NCBI GenBank assembly: GCA_942159475.1
Contig: OW804099.1
Location: 14,700,999 to 14,764,998 of the forward strand
Reading direction: 5' to 3'
From: Sthenelais limicola
Taxonomy: Eukaryota; Annelida; Polychaeta; Phyllodocida; Sigalionidae
DNA length: 64,000 nucleotides
In this document: one piece after another, positions 39,001 to 51,000 of the stretch
Position numbering within the stretch: the first letter of the stretch is position 1
How the letters are laid out: every line of letters begins with the position of its first letter
Notes under the pieces: generated by a model
What the model was told of the DNA's origin: nothing
Databases searched by the model: none
The model's input: only the letters and a program-made list of their open reading frames with translations
Program-made: the position numbers and the translations under genes

Positions 39001-42000
39001 GGTCTCCTTTTATACACCCTTATTGGATTATTCTCACACGGGTCGGTGTCACTAAATATTTTCAAAGTGTGTAATGGATTAAAGTGCACCTTCTTGACCG
39101 CTATTATATCTACATCTGTGTGGTCCTCATTATCATAGTTCCGTCTTGATAAAATGTCTGGTACTACGTTCAATTTCCCTCTGATATATTTTATCGAAAA
39201 ATCAAACTGTCCGAAGAAATCTAGCCACCTAGACATCCTTCCCGTTCCCGTTCCCGTTCCCGGTCTTTTTTTGTATTTATTGCCGTCAAAGCCGCATGGT
39301 CAGTCAGTACGGTAAAATGTCTATTCAGTAAGTAATGTTTGAACTTTGTTAAAGCAAATCGGATCCCTACCAACTCGCGGTCCGTTGCTGAATACTTTTT
39401 CTCAGATGAATTGAGACTCCGTCCGACAAATGAGATTGGTCTTAAGTTGTTATATTTATCATATTGACTGAGACACGCCCCGATCGCATAATTAGAACCG
39501 TCTGTGCCAACGAAAAACTCTTTGTTATAGTCTGGATACACCAGCACTGCGTCCTTAAGTATTGAATTTTTTATAATGTTAAATGATTTTTCTGCCTCCG
39601 CGTTCCATTTAAACTTCGCCTTCGCCTTTGTTAAATTATACAGCGGTCGCATTATGTGACTAAAGTGTGGCACATAACATCTATAGTAATTTGCAAGTCC
39701 TGCGAATGATCTGACCTGCCTAATTGTTTTGGGTTTAGGGAAGGATTTTAAAGCGTCGATTTTTGCAGGATCAGGCCTAATACCTTCCTGGTCCACAATG
39801 AAGCCTAAAAATGGCACCTGTGTTAGGCCAAATGCACATTTTTCTTTCTTGAACTTAATATTGGCTTTTGAAAATGCCCGAAATATATTTTCTAAATCTT
39901 TTAAGTGATCTTCCCAAGTAGGCGATGCCACCACCACATCATCCACATAATAAAAGGCATGTGGGACTGCTCTTAGCACTTGATCTATCATGTTATGAAA
40001 TGACTTTGGGGAAGACTTCAATCCCATAGGCATTACTCTATGTACATATACACCAAACGGTGTCGTGAACGCTGAATATTTTCTATCTTGTTTTCTCAGA
40101 GGCACTTGATGGTAGCCACTGAAACAATCAAGACGCGCATAATACTTTCCATGTGCTTGTCCCACACTCTGTATTGTATCGTCTGCCCTGGGGAAGGTAT
40201 GTACTTCATCTAATATAAATTTATTTATCAACCTATAGTCAATTACAAGCCTAAATTGTCTTTTCCCATCCGATGATGGCGGTTTTTGTACCAAAAATGC
40301 TGGTGCTGTATATTCTACCGTCTCTGTGCACGGCTCCACTATGCCCTGCCGCTCCTGCTCATCCAATATAGCCTTCATTTCCCTAGACATCTCTGGGTTA
40401 AGTCTATATGGCTGTCGAACGACAGGCTCAAACCCTGGCTTCAGTGTGATTCTATGCTCGTATTGAGTGGTGACTCCCAATCTTTTATCCTTGCCCACAA
40501 ATGCTGTTCTGTTCGCTTCTAATAACTGTATCAGTGCATCTCTTTGTTCTACTGACAATTCCGAACCTAATTGAAATTCAGGATTATCATTTCCCACTCT
40601 GTTTTCTTTTGTTGTATCTAGAGTCCCCAGTTTATTTACGTGTGCCATGTTGATGAATTCATCTTCACTGGTTATAGCATATATACCCAATATTGACCCC
40701 CTTTGAACCCGCAATGTTGCGTCTGCTCCATTAAAAAGTGTCACGGGTACTTGATTATGTCTGAATGGCCGTACTAAGGCATGTTTCACTAAGAACGATA
40801 CAGGCCTGTCCCTCTCCAAATTTTCTGTAACCCCTATTGTATGTACTAGATTCATATGTGATGTTACTGACCCTATTATATTAAGTTCTGTCTTGGGGGG
40901 AATAAGGAATGCCTTTATCGCTCTTATTGGGTATACTGTGGTTTTTCTATCATCAAATGCTATACGCGCTCTATGTTTACGAAAAAAGTCTACCCCTAAT
41001 ATTAGTGGCCTATCTAACGCTGGCAGGACTAAGAATGACTGACTAAATATCACGTCTGCTATCCAAAACTTTATCTGAACCTTCCTATAGCAATGATGCG
41101 CCGCACCATCGGCCACAAACATCTTTATATTGCATCTAGTTATGGAACATGGGTGTTTAATTGTTCTAAGTTTCTTGAAAAATGATGCACTTATGACCGA
41201 TTGTGTAGCCCCTGTGTCTACAAGAGCTGGAAGACTCGTGTTTCTAACCGCAATTTGTATGCAACCATTGTAAATATTGGTTTCAAGTAATATTTTCTTA
41301 CCTTGCTTATCCTCTGCCCTTAACGTCACTGCCGCGTTATGATCACTATATTCTCTCCGTTCATCTCCCTCAAAAAAGTTAGTCGGGATTATTGTCCCAT
41401 CATCTATATCACTTATATCATTGTTTATGGCCTTTTCCTCTCTGTGTCCTTCGCCTCCAAGGACACAGGCTATTCGTTTAAATCCTGTGACTGTTGTATC
41501 ACCTCTGTACGCCTATCATAATATGGGGTTAACTCCCTCCCCTTATTATGTGGTGATTGGCGTCTCCTTTCTCCATTATTGTATGGTGATCTTTGGTCCC
41601 TTTCCCTGTATGGGGACTTGGACCCTCTTCTATCGAACTGCCGCCTGTCATTTCTATACATTGGTCTGGATTCCCTCTGTTCGTTATCTCGCCCGTTGTA
41701 TCTGCCTGGCGACCTTGAATCTCTCCTATCATCATAGTGCCTGTCCCCATTATTATAACGTCCTCCATATTGGTCATTATATGATCGGCGATATTCATCC
41801 CTACCCCTGTCGGGTGATCTTGATTCATTATATTGGTCCGCATACCGCCTCGGGGAATATCCACTATTGTTGTATCTCCCCCTACTATCTGAGCGTCCTT
41901 CTCTCCTGTCATGCCCCCAATTTCTGCGTCCATCTCTACTGTTGGACCTGTTTCGGCTATCATATTCCCTGTCAGCATAGCTCCTCCTATCTTGTTGCGA

Positions 42001-45000
42001 CCCATGTTCATGTCTTGCTCTATCCCTGCTCTGGGACCTGTCATAACCTCTGGAGCCTGACCTATTGCGCTCATTGTATGCTTTCCTATCATCAAATCTC
42101 ACATATCGCCGTTCTCTATATTCTTGTCGTCCCCTCTCGTGTCCACTCTGTCTGGAGTGTGTTTCCTCTGGGGAATGTATTGCTGTCACTGATTCCTCTA
42201 TGGTCGGCTGTCTTACACTATTATTTGTCTTCATCATTACCTCGTGTTTGGCCGCTATTCTTGAAGCCTGGTCCAGCGTCTCCGGGAATTCAGCCGCTAC
42301 CCTCTCCGCAAGGTCAGGTTTCAAGTTTGTTACACAAAACCTTATTTGCACTTTGGCGGGTATTTTGGCCTTAGCCAGGAGCACTAACATGTCATTGTCA
42401 TAATCCTTTACACGCTCCGTGGGGCCCTGTTTTCTGTGAGAATAATCCTTCATTACCTCTTCTAAGGGGAGGTCCTTGAATTTTTTTATAAAGGCCTTCT
42501 TCACGCTATTGTAATTATTGGTGTAACCAGGCTCACTCATCAGCTGTTGGTAAAATGTTTTTGCTCTATCCGCTAAATAATGTCCAAGCGTCGTCACTAC
42601 TAGAGCTTCATCGTCGGCTATGGGATCCACAAACGCCTCAAAGTCTGTAAAAAATTCTACCACTGGTCTCTGGGCGGTCGGCGAGCTAAAGGTTTTGGGT
42701 GGTTTTCTATATTGTCTGGACAGGGCTCCCGCCGTGTGGGCTCGACTATCTGTGGCTTGCCTCCTCATTGATACATCTAGAAAAGCATTTTGATCCATCC
42801 TTAGTTCTTTTAATTCATTTACCAGTCCCTTCCAGTCCTGTCTTGTGTCAACCACCTGATGATATGTCGGTGGTGGTCTGGGTCCATAGTTTCCCTGCTG
42901 ATCAAATGGTTGCTGCTGGTAATGAACATTATTTGGAGGCTGATAAATAACGTTATTAGGAGGGTTATGTCCCCTCCCATTCTGTGGGTATTGTTGAGGG
43001 TGATAATTCTGGTTATGCTGGGGTGGGTCCCGCCTTGGTCCCGGCGCCCGTACCTGAGGTGGTCTACCCCGGGGCCCGTTGGGGGGCCGTTGCTGATAGT
43101 TTTGCTGCGGCGGTACAGGGGCCTGCTGCCCGCGCGGCTGTATGGGCCGCCGCCCTTGTGGTTCCATCCTTCTCTGCTCTCTTGGTGGATCCGTTTGCAA
43201 ATGTCTCTGTACCCTGGGAGGAGATTGCGCACGTTGCTGTGGCCTCCTCTCTCCCTGTTGTTGCTGATGCTGATGAACGTTATTAACCACCGGTTGGATA
43301 GGCTGTTGATTGTTGCCCCCGGCCTGAGCTTGTTGAGGGGGTGGGACTACTGGACACTGTCCCTGAGGAATTACCTGGGGAATTATTGGAACCTGTCCCT
43401 GAGCTAGTACTTGCGGAATTATTGGTCTTGGGCCTTCACACGATTTTCTCCATGCTCATTATATTGTAGTGCATTATTCTGTTGTTGTTGCGCAAATAGC
43501 GCCTCAGGGGGAGTATTGGGTCGCTCTTCCTGTTGATCATTTCCCTGATCTCTTTGTTGTCTGAAAGCTTGCCATTGTTCCTCCATCATAGGCAGAGGCG
43601 TACGAAATTCTTCATGCAATTCCTGCCTTCCTGGGCTTCTGCCTGGAGATCGCCTGCCAATAATTGCTCTCGCTCTTCTTACTATTTGTCTAAGGAGAGG
43701 AGTCTGTTGTCTATTGTCAGCTTCCAACGGTCCCTGTATCTCGTCCTGTAGTTCCTCTCCCTGTTGTTGCTGTTGCACCACTTGATTCAGAGCATTTCCC
43801 GCTTGTTGTTGTTGCTCCAAATGATTCTGGGCTTCTCCCACTTGTTGTGGTTGCACCAGTTGCTCAGGCACTTGTTCCTGTCGATTTTGTGGGAGTTCTA
43901 CCTGCTGTTGCTCATTCCGTTGATTTCCCTCATCATGAATCTCCAGCTGCTGTCTCTGTTCTGGTTGAATCCTTACTATATCTCCACCAAGTGGTCCTTG
44001 TTGCCCTTCTCCTGGTTCCGCCCTACCGACTCGAATGTCATCAGGTGCATAGGGAGGGGGTAACTCCGGCCGTTGTCCATTTCCCAGTACATTTGGGGGC
44101 ATGGGTGCTTGTTCTGGCTGCAGTTCTGGAACCTCCCTCATTGGCATCACGCCAGGGTTCCCATCTACCTGTTCTTGTCGTTCTGGAACGTTCTCCTCTA
44201 CCTGTGCCACCACCTGTATTGGTTCTTCATAGTGATTCTCTTCTTCCACCCCGTTGTCAAAATCTAAAACCGTTCTTACTTGGTCCGGCTCCGGAGTGCG
44301 CATCCTTGTGACAGCATTAATAGCCTGTCTCTCTCTTCTAGTTGTTCTTTGAGGCAACTTGGCAAGTCTTTCAACCGAATCCAGTATCCGTTCAAAAAGC
44401 GCCTTGTTCTTTTCCTTCTCTTTCGCTGCCATCTTTCCTAACTACTTCCTTGACTAAAAGTGGGAGCTTCTAGATACTCTAGGATGATCCGGGTTCTAAT
44501 CCACCAGTGTTATATGAATAATGAGTCTATATGGCTATAAAGAATTATGTCTAAAATATTGGAAAGAACTACAGTGTATAGAAAGAAGTCCTAAGGCTCA
44601 GATCCTAAGATCTAGAATGGTCTTTATTGTAGAACCGGTATACAGTTACATTGTTGATACATGTGCCTATAGCCCATTGGAGGAATATCTAATGAGGGGT
44701 GGGTGTTACCCACTCCTCTACATGTTACCGTATTTAGAGCAATAAATTTCTGGTTCTTATTACCTTTTAATAGCAGATCTTTGGATTCTGCTGGGGTTCT
44801 GGATACTTATAAATTACTGTTTGGACAGGAAGTGGTCAAACCGGAAAACGGATGAAGTAAATTATTGTTCGGATTCAGGGGTTTATTTTGCGGATGTAGC
44901 ATTATTTTGCGGATGTAGTTAAAATAAACCCCAGTCGGCGTTTCCGCTCAAATCGCAATCACTTACCTCCTCAACTAATTGTTTGTCGTCGATTCCGCGT

Positions 45001-48000
45001 GCATTTTTGAACGTGTATAAAGTCCTGGTCACATTAAAGTCATTCCTCCACTGTTTCCGATGGAAATATTAGCCATTTTTAAGTTTTTAGGGCATAGGGT
45101 TCGCCATAACGTGTCGACAGTAGACATCGTGCAAGTCATGTTTACAATGGCTGCCTCCCCGTGTCAACCAGTCGAAACAGGCCACGCTTTGTCCAACTGC
45201 CTAAATATCACTACCACTAGCTGCAAAATCACACATAATGTTCCAAATATCCTTGTAGGGGAATAGTCCACTTGCTAAAAGGTGTTGAGCAACGAAGAAG
45301 AGAATAATCCATTTATCGATTCCTGCAAAACATCGTCATGTTCGCCACAGTCGGCCATGACAGTTTGAAGTTCAAAGTTCAAGGTCGTGCTGTAAAAATG
45401 GAAGGTTAATTTGTTGACGGAAAGGATAAAACGGCTGATTTAACCGACCTACTGAAGTGATACTGACGTCTATATGTCGGATATTCGTTTCACCGATGTA
45501 AATTAAACTAAATACGAGAATGTGATGCTTTCCAACGTGTCAAACATAATCATTTAATCGCTAAAGGCTTGCTGGGAAAGCGACATGTTGCCTGTGTCCG
45601 TTTCGTGTAGCCATTTTTTTTAGTAAAATAGCAACCCATGTCTGACAGTAGTCGGCACCTAGCGGCAACTGGCCTCCACACGCTTTGTCATTCCTGTAGC
45701 TTACTTTGGTGTTTTGGCGCCGGCTGGTGTATTAAAAGCGAACTAAAGATCCGCGCTTATAGGCTTTACGATCTAGCGATTTTTTATTTTTTTTTTCGAG
45801 CGAAGAGTTCACCGCCTTTCTTGTTAGCATCTGAAACGTTCAATTCCGTTGACTTTTTATTAAATTAATGCGTGGACCCCTTTAGCCCTTAGTTCCATAA
45901 TCATCCACCAGGTTAAATATTGATGCTGGGTTCGGAATAAAATACTGGTTAATAAATAAGCCGAGTATAGGATTACTGAACATAGACCCAAGTGGGTTTT
46001 TTATTTTTGTAGGCCTAGACATAAATCGACACAACTGTTTGTCCTCCATCCTTAATAGAAATAATCTCAACTATTTTGAATTAACCGTCACATAAATAAT
46101 CTATTTGAAAACAACATTAATATGGCAGTCTTTGAAATGGTTTCCAGAAAAGAGTTGCTCAAAGGTCTCCCGAGCATTGCCTCTGTTTCTGTTGGCTATG
46201 CTTCCACTTGCTTTTTCTTCCTTGTGTTGTTGCTTATTGGCGTTTTGGGTTTCATCAGGGATGGCTGCAGCCTTTTTGGTCGCCGCAATGGCTAGTTGTT
46301 GTTGCTTTCGTTGCTGCATAGCCACTTTAGCATGTTCTTGATTTATTCTCCGAACCCTAGCTAGATCTTCAAATAGTTGATTTTCCTCAGCCTCCATTTC
46401 TTCTTCCGTTGCTGGTGGAGGAGAAGGTTGCGAATGCCTCTGTGTTAACGGTATATCGATGTCAGGGGAAGCAGTAACCTGTAAAATATAATATTATATG
46501 ACTAAATAATATTTGTGCTTCTTTGTACATGATTTCTTGCATATATATTATTAAATACTGTCTTTGACGTTCACCAAGGTACTATATATCTTTATTTTGA
46601 GAGGTCCATATGAACAGGCCAAATGTAAATGATATTCTTAATACAATAATAAGGTGTGTTTATTTTTTATGTTAATATTTGATTACTGATTAATGTCTTG
46701 ATAAATATGTATTTTTGGAATAATGTTTTAAATACGATAACATGTTCTTAAAATGTTTTATTTACCTGGGACATAATGAGGTTGAGTTCCTCGTTGAAGC
46801 TTTGTTCCAGGAAGAAATTAGCCTCTTCTTCTGGTCCCACTTGTGTTCTGTCCTCTGAATTAAGGGAGGTTTGTCGGCCCTCCTCGTCAAAGCCAATGGT
46901 CCACGCCATGGTAGACCTGGTGGAATTGGAGTTTGCAATGTCCTCTGTTCTTGTCGAAAGTGGTGTTGCCATAAGTTCTCCCCTGGTTGCTGTTGTTGTT
47001 GCTTGTATGGCTTGTGTTGTTGCTATCTTTCCTTTTTTTTTTAGTTTCAGCCGATTCGATCTTGCCTGGGTCGAGATGGCCTGTTTGGTTGTAGTGTGTT
47101 GCTCTGAATGGGCCTCACTGTATGTCTGAGTCGGCTCCACTGTGGAAGGAGTAGCCTGAAAATATGCCATTGTGTAAATAATTAATATTTATTCTTTATT
47201 TTGTACGGGATTGGTTAGATATATGTATTATTCAATAGTCTCTCTAACGTTAACGAACGTACACTATTTTGCTATTTAATAATTTCTGTTCCAAATAATG
47301 TATCGGTCACTATGGAACATAAATAAAATATTATTCGCACACTACTAATATCCTCTTGTGTTTAACAATATTTCCTTACTCAATATAATGTCTCTTAAAA
47401 ATATAGAGGCTCTAAATAATTGTGTTAAGACACTAATAATCGCCAAACAATTATTGTTTTAATCTTTGATTAAAAAATATTGCCTTTTTCCCTATGAAGG
47501 ATATAAATAATGTTTTCGACACAAGAAAAATTATATTCCCTAAGATATATTTATTTACCTGAGTAACTTCCATAGCCTGAATGTGTTCTGGGTTGGGGTA
47601 AGTATGAGCCGGACTACGTCTCTGAGGAGGCTCCAACAATGGCGATGCATTAACCTGTAAAATATCACATTTTTAGAATAATATATATTTTTTGTCACGT
47701 GAGTTGTGTTAGAAATACTATTCAATTCTCTAAAGCTATAAATAATTTCTTTATTGGCCTAATACTCTCCAATACATTTTTAATTGAATATTTCATGAAA
47801 AAATACTGTGTTTGAAAATTCTGAATGTCATAAATATGTGTTAAACACACTAATAATCTCCCCCACATTTTTGAAAAAATATTTCCGTAATAAATACTGC
47901 GTTGAAAAATAGGAAGGCTATAAATAATGTTTTTTTACACCCAAAATTAATATATTATTTGAGTTTTTTTTTTTTACCTGTCCAACTGGCATATCCTGAT

Positions 48001-51000
48001 TTATTTCCGGATTAGGGTGTGTTTCAGCCGCAGTAGATGTTGCAGGAGTCTGGACTGTGTAGCCTATTGCTGTAGACAAATTGTGCGACATTTCCCTCCT
48101 TTTGTTGTCAGTAACTCGGGAATAGTAATTTATGCTTGCCGTTGATTTGTGGCCAGTTGTGGCACAAATGTCCTCTGCTTGGAAATTGGCGCCACGCAGC
48201 TGTGTTACTGTTGTGGCCCTTATACAATGATTTGTATAGGTCTTGGACAAGTTGGCTGCTGTGGAAATAGTAGACATCATGGTGCCTAATGTGGCTTTAC
48301 CCAAAGGACTGTTCCCGTACCAGCAATCGTCATCCTTCTTATATTTCTTCAGAGCTCTCTGCCAAAATCTCTCACATTTTGGGTTCAATTTCGACAAGTA
48401 TAACTTCAATGTCCCCAGGACACAGTCACTGCCTCCAGTGGCATATAGGCGCTGGTCATGGCCTTTGTTCCTTCGATTTCCAGTTGGTTGATGGTTTTTC
48501 TCAAGAGGCAGATATGTGACTGTAGCATATTCGGAGCCATCATCATCTGTTTTAATCACAAAGTGGTCTTTTTTCATTTTTTCGAGTCCCTCCCTTCCTC
48601 TCCTTCCAAAATGGGTTATTAATTCGAAAAAAACCCTCCTCTGTAGACCCATTGGATTTGTTTTATCCAAGATACCTGATTGATAGATTTGAGCCAAATC
48701 CTGCCTTAATATGGGACCACGGGCACGATTAATATCGAGCCCCTCCTCGGCCAAAGCTCTTATTTTCCCCTGTAAAACCCTATTTGCACATATGTAGGGT
48801 TGTCCAGCCGTCAGGTTGACATTCCTTAAGTAAGGAATATCATTGAGATGACGATTCAGGGCACATCGAATGGATAGTAAGGAAGATATGCTGTATGGTT
48901 TGCCATTCGCTGCACAAACCTGTCCGTAGAACCTCCCCAATATCACTGCCAGCTCTGTTTCTTCCAAGTTTTCAAATATTTGACTGTATCCACGTTGTTC
49001 CAGCCATTCTGTAAAATATAAAAACATGTCTACTCATTGCGTGAGATAGGATGCGATTTATATATGTTTAACGAATTAATCCACTCAAGTATGTTTTAAA
49101 AATATGGTTTTTTTTGTGATATATTGCGTTGATTAATTATTATATGCTGTGACTTCGGCCCTTCAGGACCGTAGCACTGCCTGATAAAAATTAATTGTTT
49201 TTACTATGTCCAAGTCGAATATATTTACTGTTTAAATTGAAACCTGGATGATTTTTTTTATTTATTAAAGCACAAATTAAATCTACCAACCTTTGAATAT
49301 TCTGATTGCCCACTCTGTAGTTTTGACAGTTTGTTCAGAGGTACATCGAGCCATCATAGCAGCCATTTCGTCCTCAGTTGTGTCCAAGAATACCCTCTGC
49401 TTCTCTTTTTTCCTTTTTTTGGGGGGCGTGGGACCAGAAATATCCACAGTCGATATGTCCTTGGCCGTTGCAGTCTGGGCCACCTCTACACACACGATGT
49501 CCTAATAATAAAAGAAATAAAAATTCCTTAACCAATTTAATATACTAATATTTTTCTATTTATGATATTGCCCTTATATTCGAGTATATAAATATTTCCT
49601 AGACAATTACATGTAAAAGTAGCCTACACGTGGCCGAAAAAATAGCTTTTCAATAGAAAATGACATTATTATAAAATTCCGACATAAGTATTCCGTGTTG
49701 GTTTTTAAATGAACCCTGCTTTTTTTATTTAACAATATTAATTATCAACTATGATAAATTACCTCCGTTGGTTGTGATATGCCTTCCTGAGTCTCTGTCA
49801 CTGTCACCGGCTTTAAAATGGACACCATTTTTTTTTTCTTGTTGAAGGAGGATGGCCTTGGCCAGTCCACAAATGGAATTGGCAAATGTTTGGGCGCGGA
49901 AGAAGTGTTTGGAGTATCAGTAACGGTTGTGAGGTCCACATAATGTGTATTATCCTGTTTTTGAGGCTGGAATTAAAATATTGCGATTAAATTAAAATTA
50001 CACTGTACCGGTAGTGTGGAGCATGCAACTGAGGTGATATATAATTTCAAACAAATATTATATCCCTCCTGTGAAATAATTACTTACCTTTGTAGAATTA
50101 GTCGGTATATCTTGGCTAAAATCATCTTCAGAAGCCAAGTCGAGCATTACCTCGTCAGGTAGGTAATCGTCTGCTTCTGTTGCCGGTACATGTTTTCTAA
50201 GTGAGTATGGATATACTTTGCGAATGACACCTCCGTCTCGCGGTTGGAATGTGTAGATAACATGTTTTCCACTTTGGCTGGTACTAAGAATTTTACCAAT
50301 AGTCCATTGGGAACGGAAATAGGCCTCGACTACTTGGCCACAAGCAAACACCGGCACACTCGCCATTGTTGCTTTGTTTTGGTCTGAACATGCCGGAAGT
50401 TACGAACCGGAATTAGAAGTTAGCAGCAAATAGTGGAAGAGTGCTTTGTTTCCGGAACGGCTAGTGGGCCGTGAAAAACCAACATTGTGACTGTATTATT
50501 ACGTGTTCCAGTTTGATCTTTATTTTCCAGAATCCAATTTGACTAAATAATAGAATGTGATGATCTGATTTGTCGAAAACCTGATAATTTCGACGATAAA
50601 CGCTTGCCTGTGACGGCGGCATGTTGGCCGTGTCCGTTCCGTTTCCCCCCCATCAGTAAAATAGCAACCCCTGTCGCTCGAACGTAAACATGTATGACTT
50701 TTAAATCGCTAATCCGTGATTTCAAGACAAGAAAACTTCGTTATCGGCTTAAAACACTATTTAAAACATTTCTCCCGATTCAAATATTTTATTTATTTCT
50801 TTTTTTAAGTCCCTAGACACACGCAACACGGCATTGGAAAACCGGAAGTCGCTGATGCTTTGGATAGCAAGCAGCGGATCCTTGCGAAAACACGCCGGCC
50901 GGTTTGCAAAGTGACTACGTAAATACGCACCTCTGATTGGCTGTTGTACCTGGATGTTCATTCTGCCAGCCGTCGCGTTGTCCCATAGTTTCCGACTAAA

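Noticed and set aside
41421..42374. 317-codon plus-strand frame
   Set aside because: Antisense shadow of the Arg/Ser/Tyr-rich gag tail; its composition is explained by the gag codons.
43847..44311. 154-codon Val/Leu-rich plus-strand frame
   Set aside because: Antisense of the Gln/Glu/Pro-rich gag N-terminal frame.
44485..44507. Primer-binding site for a named tRNA
   Set aside because: The sequence begins TGG and contains a T-arm-like word, but the acceptor-stem length does not fit any tRNA I can name, so only a candidate is reported.
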